Below, in pieces: positions 42,383 to 50,876 of a DNA stretch of 64,000 bases. Made by a program: the position numbers and the translations under genes. This DNA comes from Thermococcus sp. 18S1. Lineage in GTDB: Archaea; Methanobacteriota_B; Thermococci; Thermococcales; Thermococcaceae. The first letter of the stretch is position 1; the number at the start of each line of letters is the position of its first letter. Under the pieces are notes generated by a model. The model searched no databases. It worked only from the letters and a program-made list of their open reading frames with translations, and was not told where the DNA came from. The DNA is taken from positions 682,001 through 746,000 of the forward strand of contig NZ_SNUU01000001.1 in the NCBI RefSeq assembly GCF_012027645.1. The letters are read 5' to 3'.

Positions 42383-42748
42383 GTGTCCCCAATCAAGGTC
42401 AAAACCCTAACCCGGGAAATCATCGCGCTCGCCGATGGGCTCGGCTTGAATGCGGTTCCAGAATACCGAACGCCCGACGGGACAAGGATAGACATAGCGA
42501 TTCTCAACGGCGAGCGAAAGCTCCTCGCGATAGAGCTCGAGGCATCATTCAAGTGGTTTCCCCAGAGGCTTCTCTACGACGTTGTTAAGGCCCACCGGGC
42601 GGGTTTCCCGGAGCTTTGGGTCGTCTCGAACTTCAATTCGAAGCCCGGTTGGATTCTGAGCTACGCCGCGGAGACCGGAATCACCCTGAGAATTCTGAAG
42701 GAAAAAGAGGTCTTGGAGAAGCTCAGAGCCCGGTTGGCTCGTCTATGA
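42383..42748 (+). CDS. Small PD-(D/E)xK-like nuclease-fold hypothetical protein
   Basis: 121 residues from GTG 42383. The order of elements, an N-terminal helix, EYRTPDGTRIDIAIL with an acidic residue after the turn, LLAIELEAS with paired Glu, then a helix and LWVVSNF, resembles the restriction-endonuclease fold core, with an ELE variant in place of the usual (D/E)xK. That is fold recognition by eye and unproven. The 3' end overlaps the convergent Nif3-like gene by 26 bases. Its promoter would lie inside the AT-rich ORF. Confidence 0.65.
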   Translation: MSPIKVKTLTREIIALADGLGLNAVPEYRTPDGTRIDIAILNGERKLLAIELEASFKWFPQRLLYDVVKAHRAGFPELWVVSNFNSKPGWILSYAAETGITLRILKEKEVLEKLRARLARL

Positions 42749-43475
42749 AGAAAACGTCCAGCCCGAGCTTTGTCCTCACGACCTCCATGAGCGCTTTAAC
42801 CCCGAGCGTCTCGGTCTTGTAGTGGCCGGCAACGAGGACGCTCTGGGGCAGGTCGATGGCCGTTAGGTAATCCGCGTGGGTGAATTCGCCCGTTACGAGC
42901 AGGTCGATTCCCTTTCTGTGCGCCTCCTCAAGTGCGAAGGCACCTGCCCCGCTCACGGCGCCGACGGTTTTTATCTCCCTCACCCCGAACTCGTAGGTTT
43001 TGACTGTGGTGTCGAGCCTCTCGGCGATGATCTGCGCCACCTTCTCGATGGGCTGCGGCTCGGAGAACTCCCCATAGAAGCCCACGCTCAGCCCCCTGTA
43101 CTCGCCGAAGGGTCCCCGGGGCTCAATGCCCAGGAGGCGGAGCAGCTCGACGTTGTTGCCGACCTCTGGGTGGGCGTCGAGGGGCAGGTGGGCGGCGTAG
43201 AGGTTTATTCCGCTCTCCATGAGGGCCTTCAGGCGTCTGTAGTGTATCCCGGTGATGTAGCCGAGGCCGCCCCATATCATTCCGTGGTGGACGATGAGCA
43301 TGTCGGCCCCGGCCTTTGCGGCCCTCCCGATGGTTCTTAGCGTTGTATCAACTGCAAACGCTACCCTCTCGACCTCCGCCTTCCCCTCCACCTGGAGGCC
43401 GTTGCTCGATTTGTCCGGGTAGGTCGAAATCTGGAGGTAATCGTCAAGGAAGGCAACGAGCTCGTCGCGGTTCAT
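42723..43475 (-). CDS. Nif3-like dinuclear metal-centre protein
   Basis: 250 residues, the short YbgI/Nif3 form. Metal-ligand motifs: MLIVHHGMIWGG and the C-terminal TGEFTHADYLTAIDLPQSVLVAGHYKTE. The family forms toroidal hexamers with two metals per subunit; some members have weak GTP cyclohydrolase-like or other hydrolase activity, but the physiological role is not settled. It is divergent from elp3 with two palindromes in the gap. Confidence 0.9.
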   Translation of the reverse strand: MNRDELVAFLDDYLQISTYPDKSSNGLQVEGKAEVERVAFAVDTTLRTIGRAAKAGADMLIVHHGMIWGGLGYITGIHYRRLKALMESGINLYAAHLPLDAHPEVGNNVELLRLLGIEPRGPFGEYRGLSVGFYGEFSEPQPIEKVAQIIAERLDTTVKTYEFGVREIKTVGAVSGAGAFALEEAHRKGIDLLVTGEFTHADYLTAIDLPQSVLVAGHYKTETLGVKALMEVVRTKLGLDVFFIDEPTGL

Positions 43476-43488
43476 TCTCCCACCTCGT

Positions 43489-43520
43489 ATTCACTTGGTG
43501 AATTATTCACTAACTGAATA
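43489..43520. promoter_or_regulatory. Two adjacent palindromes between Nif3-like gene and elp3
   Basis: ATTCACTTGGTGAAT (43489-43503) and TATTCACTAACTGAATA (43504-43520) are back-to-back palindromes sharing the half-site ATTCAC. They lie just upstream of the Nif3-like start and about 15 bases before the elp3 TATA (CTTTTAAAA near 43533), so a dimeric regulator could control both genes. Confidence 0.45.
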
Positions 43521-43574
43521 TGTTCGGCAAACCCTTTTAAAACCGAGCCTCAACTCCAGCCGAGAGGTGTTGAG

Positions 43575-45347
43575 ATGGGTGAGAAGTTCCGAAAGGCCGT
43601 CGAGGAGCTCGCGAGAGCCGTTATGAAAGGCGAGATAAAGAGCCGTGAGGAGCTCAACAGGTACAAGATAGCCGTATCCAGGAAGTATCATCTCTCAAAG
43701 ATTCCCGGTAACTCGGACATCCTCAAGGCCATCCCGGAGGACAGGCGGGAGGAGTTCAGGGACCTTCTCAGGAGAAAGCCGACGAGAACGATAAGCGGCG
43801 TCGCCGTGGTTGCCATGATGACCAAGCCCTTCCCCTGTCCGCATGGGCGCTGCATCTACTGTCCAGGGGGACCGAGCGTTGGCTCTCCCCAGAGCTACAC
43901 CGGAAAGGAGCCCTCCGCCCTGAGGGCCGTTCAGAGCGCCTATCATCCATACATCATCATGATGCGTAGGTTAAAGCAGCTCACCGACATAGGGCACGAC
44001 GTGGACAAGGTGGAGGTCATAATCCAGGGCGGCACCTTCCCGGCCGTTGATCTGGACTACCAGGAGTGGTTCGTCAAGTGCGCCTTCAAGGCGATGAACG
44101 ACTTCCCGCACTTCAGGGAGGTAGAGAACCTTGAGGAGAAGCTCGTCAGGCTGATAGTCCACAACGATGAGTCCGTCTTTGAAGAGGACCCGAAGTTCAA
44201 GGAGGCATGGGAGAAAACTCACTCAAGGCCCTACTACTACCTCGAAGACGAGCAGAGGAAGAACGAGAAGGCGAAGGTGAGGATGGTAGGCCTTACCATC
44301 GAAACCCGCCCTGACTGGGCCTTCGAGAGGCACATAGACAGGATGCTGAAGCTCGGAACCACGAGGGTTGAGCTTGGAGTGCAGACCATATTCAACTTCA
44401 TCCACGAGAGAACCAGAAGGGGGCACGGCGTCGAGGAGATAGTTAAAGCTACCCAGCTTCTCCGCGACGCGGGACTGAAAATCAACTACCACATAATGCC
44501 CGGTCTGCCCGGAAGCAACTTTGAGCGCGACCTCTACACCTTCCGCGCCATCTTCGAGGATCCCCGTTTCAGACCGGACATGCTGAAGGTGTACCCCACC
44601 CTGGTTACCGCAGATGCTCCCCTCTACGCGTGGTACAAGGCCGGTAAATACCGCCCCTATCGCACTGAGGAGGCGGTGGAGCTTCTGGTTGAGGCCTACA
44701 AGTTCTTCCCGAAGTGGGTCAGGGTGATGAGAATCCAGCGCGATATACCCGTTCAGCTCATCGTTGATGGGGTCAAGCACTCCAATCTGGGCCAGCTCGT
44801 CTTCAACGAACTCGTGAAGAGGGGTATAAGGCCGAGGGAGATCCGCTTTAGGGAAGTCGGCCACATGATGGAGAAGTTCGGGGTCGAGCCGGAGATAGAG
44901 CACATAAAGCTCCTCCGCGAGGACTACGATGCCGCCGGAGGAAAGGAGATTTTCCTCAGCTTTGAGGACGTTAAGAACGACATTCTGATAGGCTTCATCC
45001 GCCTCAGGATTCCGAGCGAAAAGGCCCACAGGAAGGAGATAAATTGCTGTCCCTCCGCGATAGTCAGGGAGCTCCACATTTACGGCCCGCTCGTGCCGAT
45101 AGGCGGAAAACCGAAGTACGAGTGGCAGCACCGCGGTTATGGAAGGGAACTCCTCGCCGAGGCCGAGAGAATAGCGAGGGAGGAGTTTGATGTCAGGAAG
45201 ATGCTCGTCATAAGCGGTGTCGGTGTCAGGAACTACTACCGGAAGTTCGGCTACCGGAAGAACGGGCCGTACGTGGCGAAGAGGCTGGATAAGGGCTACG
45301 CTGACTTCGAAATCCGCGGGCACTTCGACGGACACCTGAATACATGA
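43575..45347 (+). CDS. elp3: Elp3, tRNA U34 carboxymethyl-modification enzyme
   Basis: 590 residues. Radical SAM cysteines C88, C93 and C96 in FPCPHGRCIYCPGG hold the [4Fe-4S] cluster, followed by VIIQGGTFPA and ETRPDW. The C-terminal GNAT acetyltransferase domain has YGRELLAEAERIAREEF and a late ISGVGVRNYYRKFGYR. It makes the cm5U modification at tRNA wobble uridines from acetyl-CoA. ATG 43575 follows GAGGTG. In the same window NcsA would add the 2-thio group at the same base. Confidence 0.95.
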   Translation: MGEKFRKAVEELARAVMKGEIKSREELNRYKIAVSRKYHLSKIPGNSDILKAIPEDRREEFRDLLRRKPTRTISGVAVVAMMTKPFPCPHGRCIYCPGGPSVGSPQSYTGKEPSALRAVQSAYHPYIIMMRRLKQLTDIGHDVDKVEVIIQGGTFPAVDLDYQEWFVKCAFKAMNDFPHFREVENLEEKLVRLIVHNDESVFEEDPKFKEAWEKTHSRPYYYLEDEQRKNEKAKVRMVGLTIETRPDWAFERHIDRMLKLGTTRVELGVQTIFNFIHERTRRGHGVEEIVKATQLLRDAGLKINYHIMPGLPGSNFERDLYTFRAIFEDPRFRPDMLKVYPTLVTADAPLYAWYKAGKYRPYRTEEAVELLVEAYKFFPKWVRVMRIQRDIPVQLIVDGVKHSNLGQLVFNELVKRGIRPREIRFREVGHMMEKFGVEPEIEHIKLLREDYDAAGGKEIFLSFEDVKNDILIGFIRLRIPSEKAHRKEINCCPSAIVRELHIYGPLVPIGGKPKYEWQHRGYGRELLAEAERIAREEFDVRKMLVISGVGVRNYYRKFGYRKNGPYVAKRLDKGYADFEIRGHFDGHLNT

Positions 45348-45468
45348 AAGATGGTTTATACCTATCCGGCCTCAATTTATTTCTATCCGGTGGTTCTGAA
45401 GAAAAACCTTTTCTCTTCAGTAAAACTTTTAAGCACCACTGAACAAGTATAGGCTGGGGTGTGTCTAA

Positions 45469-46044
45469 ATGGGTAAGGGTGGTAAACCCCGGATGTCGTA
45501 TGAGACTGCCTTCAGGGTAAAGGTTATCATCCTGGCCCTCATTTTTGGAATCGCTATATTCATGATAGTATACTACCCCATCCTCTCCCACCAGGTTGAT
45601 CCGTTTAAAGTGGAGTCCCCTAAGGGCCAGATACTGCTCATCCAGAACTTCTCCATTGATGGGGTCAACTACACTAACGCCGTTCCTTTCACGGCTGAGA
45701 ACAACGCCCTCGTCCTCGGGGGAAGTGATGAGCTGGACGATACCCTAACGATTACCGTGTCCACACCGCAGTGGTGCGTTGACCTGTGGGTCTGGGGAGG
45801 CTCGGCCAACGGCTGGGTGAGGAAGTACGATTGTGCGAGGGAGCTTCACCTGAGTAAGTACGCCTTTAACAGGGTTCCTACCCACGAGGCGAAGGAGATA
45901 GCCAGCTGGAGCCTGGAGCCGGGATACGTCCTCGTTTTCCACAAGAACGGCCCGGTTCAGAGGTATGAGCTCGTCAACTTCACCGTGACCTACGGGGGAG
46001 AGACGGATTGGGGGGCTTTCAAAGTGTCTGTTAAAAACTCGTGA
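45469..46044 (+). CDS. Membrane-anchored extracytoplasmic protein, tandem paralog 1
   Basis: 191 residues. After SYETAFRVKV a single membrane segment (IILALIFGIAIFMIVYYPILS) anchors a beta-rich outer domain with two cysteines (WCVDLWVWGG...YDCARELHLSKY), likely a disulfide, and a closing block YELVNFTVTYGGETDWGAFK. The neighbour at 46057 has the same plan. Not recognised as a known family. A TATA-like ACTTTTAAGC (near 45425) and GGGGTGTG precede the ATG. Confidence 0.75.
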   Translation: MGKGGKPRMSYETAFRVKVIILALIFGIAIFMIVYYPILSHQVDPFKVESPKGQILLIQNFSIDGVNYTNAVPFTAENNALVLGGSDELDDTLTITVSTPQWCVDLWVWGGSANGWVRKYDCARELHLSKYAFNRVPTHEAKEIASWSLEPGYVLVFHKNGPVQRYELVNFTVTYGGETDWGAFKVSVKNS

Positions 46045-46056
46045 GGTGGTTTTTTT

Positions 46057-46584
46057 ATGAAACTCTCCTACGAAACCTCTTTTCGCCTTAAAGTTCTTCT
46101 CATAGCATCGCTCTTCGGACTGGTGATATTCTACATAGTGTATTATCCGATAATATCATACAACCCGGTGCCGTACGGCGTTGCCTCTCCCAAGGGACAG
46201 CTACTGATCATGAAGAACATAACGTTCGGCAGTATGGAATGGGAGAACGCCGTCGACCTGTACAACAACCTGGTTCTGAAGGGCGACGAGAACTACGGGG
46301 ACTACGTTGTTCTTGACCTCAAGACCCCCGGCTGGTGCATGGACGTGGTCGTGTGGAGCGGAACTGCGTACATTAAGAAGGCGGAATGCGTTAGGCAGGT
46401 CACTATATCCAAGTACACCTTCCGCATACCCCCGGGCTCCTACTGGTACCTCGACGGCTCCTATCACCTAATACTCTACAAGCCGGACGATGTTCCACGG
46501 AACTACGAGCTGGTTAACTTCACCGTCACCTACGGCCCGAAGTCCGACTGGGGGGCCTTTAAGGCCGCGTATCCAAAGGACTGA
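46057..46584 (+). CDS. Membrane-anchored extracytoplasmic protein, tandem paralog 2
   Basis: 175 residues, a clear paralog of the preceding gene: SYETSFRLKV, a membrane segment (LIASLFGLVIFYIVYYPIIS), WCMDVVVWSG...AECVRQVTISKY with the same cysteine pair, and YELVNFTVTYGPKSDWGAFK. It begins 12 bases after the first paralog, so they are co-transcribed. The duplication is old, since only blocks are conserved. Function unknown; a surface complex of the two is possible. Confidence 0.75.
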   Translation: MKLSYETSFRLKVLLIASLFGLVIFYIVYYPIISYNPVPYGVASPKGQLLIMKNITFGSMEWENAVDLYNNLVLKGDENYGDYVVLDLKTPGWCMDVVVWSGTAYIKKAECVRQVTISKYTFRIPPGSYWYLDGSYHLILYKPDDVPRNYELVNFTVTYGPKSDWGAFKAAYPKD

Positions 46585-46641
46585 TGTTAAAAGAGGGAAA
46601 AAGAGAACGTTTTGTTTTTTCGCTTCTTTCGCTTTCCTGGC

Positions 46642-47274
46642 TCATGCCTGGGCTTCGGGCTTGTTCTTCATAGACCTTGCCCCAAGAGACAGTGCTATGA
46701 AGCTCGCACCTGCGACTATAAGCTCAATCGCCACGAAGAGGCCTATGACCCACGGACTCCACTCGGGCCAGTTGGCGAGTATCATGACTCCTATGAAAAA
46801 GTCGATGACACCCGAGAAGATTACCACGCCCCCACCTTCGGTCTTGAAGCCCATGAGCACCTTGACGATACCGAAGATGAAGTATGCGCCGCCCAGTATG
46901 AACGTCAGGATCTGAGCCGATAGGAGGGGTTCCTCCAGCATTGCAGCTCCGGCTATTATGTAGAGTACCGCCAGCAGGAGCTGGAATATCCGCGTTCCCC
47001 CGCTCTCACCGCTGGTGAACAGTGCAACGGCTATCAGAATGACACCGCCGATTATGAGGAACACTCCAAAGACCGCGATGCTGGCGAGGGTCACGAACGG
47101 CAGTATGCCGAGACCGACGATACCGAGAACGAGCAGGACGATTCCCAGAACCAGATACCACTGCCAGTGCGCCATCAGGCTGGCCACCTGCTTCTTGGCC
47201 ATTTCCTCCCTGTACTCCTCCGGGGTCATTGGCTTCTTCTCCTCATCCCCGGCGGGTTCTTTAATCTCATCCAT
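46642..47274 (-). CDS. HdeD-family (DUF308) membrane protein
   Basis: 210 residues from ATG 47274 (GGAGGT upstream; the frame upstream of this is not supported). A charged N-terminal tail is followed by six membrane segments in three hairpins, with the repeated G-rich pattern of DUF308/HdeD (LGIVLLVLGIVGLG, FLIIGGVILIAVALF, FILGGAYFIFGIVKVLMGF). In E. coli HdeD is linked to acid resistance; the archaeal role is unknown. It is divergent from the YkgJ-like gene. Confidence 0.85.
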   Translation of the reverse strand: MDEIKEPAGDEEKKPMTPEEYREEMAKKQVASLMAHWQWYLVLGIVLLVLGIVGLGILPFVTLASIAVFGVFLIIGGVILIAVALFTSGESGGTRIFQLLLAVLYIIAGAAMLEEPLLSAQILTFILGGAYFIFGIVKVLMGFKTEGGGVVIFSGVIDFFIGVMILANWPEWSPWVIGLFVAIELIVAGASFIALSLGARSMKNKPEAQA

Positions 47275-47308
47275 GGGTATTACCTCCAAAACTCTTTTTT
47301 GCAAATGT

Positions 47309-47318
47309 AGTGTACACT
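47309..47318. promoter_or_regulatory. Palindrome AGTGTACACT near HdeD promoter
   Basis: A perfect 10-bp palindrome 35 bases upstream of the HdeD-like ATG, close to the expected minus-strand transcription start. It is a possible operator; short palindromes also occur by chance. Confidence 0.25.
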
Positions 47319-47398
47319 TCAAACTCATAAAAACATTTCGTCGAATAGTTTTCGGAAGCATCCGGTGCATTTTTAACCGGTTTTTTGAAGGTAGTTCT

Positions 47399-47914
47399 AT
47401 GAGATTCAAACCCAGACCCTTCAGGGAACCGGTGCCCTTCAGGTGTCTCTACTGCCTCGACTGCTGCAGGGGGAGGCACATCTATCTAACTTTGAATGAT
47501 ATAGAGAGAATAGCGAAGACCGGTCACGACCCCCAGGACTTCGTGACGTTCTCAGTTGAGGGGGATAAGATACGCTTCGTCCTCGCGGTGAGGGAGTGGG
47601 ACCTGGGCTGCGTCTTCCACGACCCTGAGACCGGAAAGTGCAGTGTTCACGACGCGAACCCGATAATCTGCCGCATCTATCCCTTTATGGTCTCCCGTAA
47701 ACCCCTCGGCGTTGAGGGGGAGATGTCCTTTGATTATGGGGGCCAGAGGCTGTGGCTCTACTACGACGAGAGTTGCCCGGGAATAAACGCGGAGGAGCCG
47801 GAGACGACGATAACCCCGGAGGAGATAGCGGAGCTCGGTCTTCGGTTCGAGAGGGAGTTCGAGAGAACTGACATGGCGGGGTTCGCCGAGCTGCTCGATA
47901 AACTCGAGGGCTAA
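47399..47914 (+). CDS. YkgJ-family cysteine-cluster protein
   Basis: 171 residues from ATG 47399; a TATA-like ATTTTTAAC about 30 bases upstream supports this start over longer frames. It has the YkgJ (CxxCxxCC) signature: FRCLYCLDCCRG, then GCVFHDPETGKCSVHDANPIICRIYPF. These cysteines probably bind zinc or an iron-sulfur cluster. The family is widespread and uncharacterised. It is followed by an unrelated membrane protein gene. Confidence 0.88.
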   Translation: MRFKPRPFREPVPFRCLYCLDCCRGRHIYLTLNDIERIAKTGHDPQDFVTFSVEGDKIRFVLAVREWDLGCVFHDPETGKCSVHDANPIICRIYPFMVSRKPLGVEGEMSFDYGGQRLWLYYDESCPGINAEEPETTITPEEIAELGLRFEREFERTDMAGFAELLDKLEG

Positions 47915-47985
47915 CCTTCCCGTGGTCATGATGGGGGCGGCTTCGGGAGGAAAAGTAAATATACATTCGGGAACAACCATCCACC

Positions 47986-48546
47986 ATGGCCGACTGGAAG
48001 CCCTACCTGCTGCCCGTCCTCTTTCTCATTCAGGCGGTGATTAACCTGATGTTCCATGGTTTTCCAGCGGTCATGTTCTCGGCGGTCATTCCTGAGAGCC
48101 TATACGGAAAGCTGGCCTGGGCCCTGCCATTCCTTATCTTCGGCTACTTTTCCCTCGGGATACTGTCCCTCTACTACCTCTCCGCTTCCAACGTCCGCAG
48201 GGGAAGGCTCTTTGGGCTTTTGTATTTCGGTACTGGAGCGCTGGGTTCGGTCCCGGTTCTCTCGGAGTCCATTTACGAGACACCCATGCTTCCGGCCATT
48301 TTTGCCCTCTGGCTGGTGCTGTCCCTCCTCGGGATGCTCCTTCTCTTCCGCGGAATCGAAGTTTCGTGGACGCTTTCGCTCGTGGCGATGCTTCTCCTCG
48401 GTATATCCGCCATCGTCAGCGCCTCTACCGCACAGTGGGTCGTTGAGGACTACTACGCTCATGTTCATGTAGGAGAAATCCCAGAGAATGCCACCGTTAT
48501 CGTGGCCTACCCCGAAAACGTCAGCCCCCCAAACGCGACGGGCTAA
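47986..48546 (+). CDS. Hypothetical membrane protein, about five TM
   Basis: 186 residues with about five hydrophobic segments (YLLPVLFLIQAVINLMF, FLIFGYFSLGILSLYYL, LFGLLYFGTGALGSV, PAIFALWLVLSLLGMLLLF, TLSLVAMLLLGISAIV) and a short outer tail carrying ENATVIVAYPENVSPPNATG, with possible N-glycosylation sequons. No family recognised. The ATG follows a TATA-like AAATATAC at about 47961. Confidence 0.65.
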   Translation: MADWKPYLLPVLFLIQAVINLMFHGFPAVMFSAVIPESLYGKLAWALPFLIFGYFSLGILSLYYLSASNVRRGRLFGLLYFGTGALGSVPVLSESIYETPMLPAIFALWLVLSLLGMLLLFRGIEVSWTLSLVAMLLLGISAIVSASTAQWVVEDYYAHVHVGEIPENATVIVAYPENVSPPNATG

Positions 48547-48576
48547 GCTTTTAAGCTCGGTATCGAGGCTGGAACC

Positions 48577-49083
48577 ATGGAGAGGGAACTCAGGTACAGA
48601 CGCGCCTCATCCTGGGAATACGATTTAATCCTCCGCGAGGCTGAGAAGTATGGGGAGCTCAGGCATCACTCCTTCGCCGTGGTTGAGGGTAAATTCAGAG
48701 ACGTCTACGCGGTAAACGAAACTGTCTGGGCAGAGATTGAAGGGATGCCCCTCAAGCCCTACGCCTACGGAACCTTCGTGGGCACGATAAAGGTGGACAA
48801 AAACCTGGTCGAGAAGTTCTACCCCAACGTCGAGTTCTTCTACTTCGTTGACGTTGCGAAGAACTACGCCGTTCTAACCCCCAAGGCGGGATTCCTCTTC
48901 ACGACCGGTAAGGACGTGCCCAGGAGCGGCGTGAGGCGGTACGACTGGAAGGGGACGAAGAAGCTGGTGATTTACGACGATAACGGCGTTATTCTGGGTA
49001 TCGGCAGGATAAACCCTGAAAGCAGGAGGAAGTTCATCCTGAACGTTACCGACATCGGTGAGTTCATAAGGCGGAACCGCTGA
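48577..49083 (+). CDS. Nip7-like pre-PUA/PUA RNA-binding protein
   Basis: 168 residues, the length of archaeal Nip7. The N-terminal alpha/beta domain ([19 protein letters not shown]...[19 protein letters not shown]) is followed by a PUA domain: [44 protein letters not shown] and DIGEFIRR at the end, all of which align by eye with Nip7. Nip7 binds pre-rRNA and takes part in ribosome assembly. Another PUA-containing RNA-modification factor remains possible. TATA-like GCTTTTAAGC lies 25-30 bases upstream. Confidence 0.75.
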   Translation: MERELRYRRASSWEYDLILREAEKYGELRHHSFAVVEGKFRDVYAVNETVWAEIEGMPLKPYAYGTFVGTIKVDKNLVEKFYPNVEFFYFVDVAKNYAVLTPKAGFLFTTGKDVPRSGVRRYDWKGTKKLVIYDDNGVILGIGRINPESRRKFILNVTDIGEFIRRNR

Positions 49084-49169
49084 TTTTTTCTTACATGCCG
49101 TAACTTTTTTAAGGTCTTGCCACCATGAACTAATTGATAACAAAAAGTAACTAAAGGGGGTGATGCCCG

Positions 49170-49916
49170 ATGGTTGGGAGGGTGAGAACGGGCATCCCCG
49201 GGATGGACGAGGTTCTCCACGGCGGAATCCCCGAGAGGAACGTCGTTCTCCTGAGCGGCGGCCCTGGAACTGGTAAGACGATATTCTCACAGCAGTTTCT
49301 GTGGAGCGGCATTCAGAACGGCGAGCCCGGCATATACGTGGCACTGGAGGAGCACCCCCTCCAGGTCCGGGGGAACATGGCGGGCTTCGGCTGGGACGTC
49401 AGGAAGTATGAGGAGGAAGGCCTGTTCGCGATGGTGGACGCGTTCACCGCTGGTGTGGGAAAGAGCAGGGAGTACGAGAGGTACATCGTCCACGACCTGA
49501 CGGATATCAGGGAGTTCATAGACGTCCTGAGGACGGCTATCAAGGACATCGGCGCCAGGAGGGTGGTGATAGACTCCGTTACTACCCTCTACATCAACAA
49601 GCCCGCGATGGCGAGGAGCGTTGTCATGCAGCTCAAGCGCGTTTTAGCTGGCCTTGGTGTTACTGGCATACTCGTGAGCCAGATAAGCGTCGGTGAGCGC
49701 GGTTTTGGCGGGCCGGGCGTTGAACACGGTGTTGATGGCATAATAAGGCTCGACCTCGACGAGATAGACGGCGAGCTCAAGAGAAGCCTGATAGTCTGGA
49801 AGATGCGCGGGACGAGCCACAGCATGAGGAGGCATCCGTTTGAGATAACCGACAACGGAATAGTGGTTTATCCCGACAAGGTGCTGAGGAGGAAGGCCAT
49901 AGTTGAGCTTGAGTGA
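49170..49916 (+). CDS. KaiC-like RecA-superfamily ATPase (UPF0273)
   Basis: 248 residues, a single KaiC domain. Walker [10 protein letters not shown] ends at residues 36-37 (K36, T37) and Walker B is RRVVIDSVT near 131-139; [13 protein letters not shown] carries the catalytic glutamates. Relatives in Pyrococcus form hexamers; their cellular role is unclear. GGGGGTGATG precedes the ATG. The gene for an HTH coiled-coil protein follows 23 bases later and is probably a partner. Confidence 0.9.
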   Translation: MVGRVRTGIPGMDEVLHGGIPERNVVLLSGGPGTGKTIFSQQFLWSGIQNGEPGIYVALEEHPLQVRGNMAGFGWDVRKYEEEGLFAMVDAFTAGVGKSREYERYIVHDLTDIREFIDVLRTAIKDIGARRVVIDSVTTLYINKPAMARSVVMQLKRVLAGLGVTGILVSQISVGERGFGGPGVEHGVDGIIRLDLDEIDGELKRSLIVWKMRGTSHSMRRHPFEITDNGIVVYPDKVLRRKAIVELE

Positions 49917-49939
49917 AAAACTGAAAGGGGGTGAGAGGT

Positions 49940-50443
49940 ATGGAGGTTCCGCTGAACCCCCTGGGGAGGGAAGAGATACACAGGCTTGAGAGCATACTGC
50001 TCTTCGCGACGCTCTTCAGGCCGGAGGTCATAGAGCTGATCAAGGACCCGGCCGAGAGGCTGACCTGGGTGGACAGCCTTGCTGTGGCGGCTGGAGCGAT
50101 AGCGAGGGAGAAGGCGGGGATGACGGTTGGGGAAATCGCCGAGGAACTCGGCAGGACGGAGGCAACGATAAGAAAGCACCTCAAAGGGGAAACCAAGGCA
50201 GGTCAGCTCGTCAGGGAGACCTACGAGCTCATAAAGAGGGGCCAGCTCGACGATCTGGTCAGAAACATCGAGGTCCTTGCCGAAGGCCGCAGGCCGGCTG
50301 GGCTTGAGGAGTGTGAGGAGCTCAGGGAGCGGGTCAAGGAGCTCGAGGAAAAGAACCGCGAGCTGGTTGCGAAGCTCGAGAACGTCAAGAAGATACTGGA
50401 CGACGCGCTGGACAGGGTAAAAGAGATAGAAAAGCTTCTGTGA
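49940..50443 (+). CDS. HTH protein with C-terminal coiled coil
   Basis: 167 residues from ATG 49940 (GGGGGTGAG upstream; GTG 49931 lies inside it). A helical N-terminal part (HRLESILLFATLFRPEVIELI) is followed by a helix-turn-helix, MTVGEIAEELGRTEATIRKHLKGETKAG, and a strong coiled coil (about 105-167, CEELRERVKELEEKNRELVAKLENVK). It likely binds DNA as a dimer. Being next to the KaiC-like ATPase, it may be regulated by it. No named family recognised. Confidence 0.75.
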   Translation: MEVPLNPLGREEIHRLESILLFATLFRPEVIELIKDPAERLTWVDSLAVAAGAIAREKAGMTVGEIAEELGRTEATIRKHLKGETKAGQLVRETYELIKRGQLDDLVRNIEVLAEGRRPAGLEECEELRERVKELEEKNRELVAKLENVKKILDDALDRVKEIEKLL

Positions 50444-50450
50444 GGCCCTC

Positions 50451-50876
50451 TTATTCCTTCCCGTTCTTTCTGAGGGCCTCTTCCCAAGTCATTATCATGT
50501 GGGTGTAGGTGTCGTCGTCCTCCTCTATTCCGCGCTTTATCTCGGAGACATGGGCGTATTTGGCCTTGAACTGCTCGAGTATGTAGTCGACGGCCTTCTC
50601 CGGGTCGGCCTTGGTGCCGCAGGTGTAGACGTCCAGAGCGGCGTAGCCCCTCTCGGGCCAGGTGTGAACTGAGATGTGGCTTTCGGCGACTATGACGACG
50701 CCGCTGACACCGGTTGGAGAGAACTTGAAGAAATAGCTTGACTTGACCTCCATATTGCTGACTTTCGCCGCGTCGAGGAATATCTGCCTTATCCTGTCAG
50801 CGTCACCCAGAACCTCAGGATCGCAACCGGCGGCCTCAACAACGTAGTGGAACCCGATGGTCTCTATCTCGCTCAT
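50451..50876 (-). CDS. speH: S-adenosylmethionine decarboxylase proenzyme
   Basis: 141 residues. The self-cleavage site is at Glu65-Ser66 in VAESHISVHTWPERGYAALDVYTCG; Ser66 becomes the pyruvoyl group, with H71 and C86 as expected catalytic residues. The enzyme makes decarboxylated AdoMet, the aminopropyl donor for polyamines, which are essential in hyperthermophiles. Some archaeal relatives are arginine decarboxylases, but in Thermococcales this form acts on AdoMet. A TATA-like CTTTAAAAAG (50911-50920, minus) lies upstream. Confidence 0.93.
   Translation of the reverse strand: MSEIETIGFHYVVEAAGCDPEVLGDADRIRQIFLDAAKVSNMEVKSSYFFKFSPTGVSGVVIVAESHISVHTWPERGYAALDVYTCGTKADPEKAVDYILEQFKAKYAHVSEIKRGIEEDDDTYTHMIMTWEEALRKNGKE

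Noticed and set aside
44223-45335. 370-codon minus-strand frame opposite elp3
   Set aside because: Antisense shadow of a highly conserved gene; no start signal.
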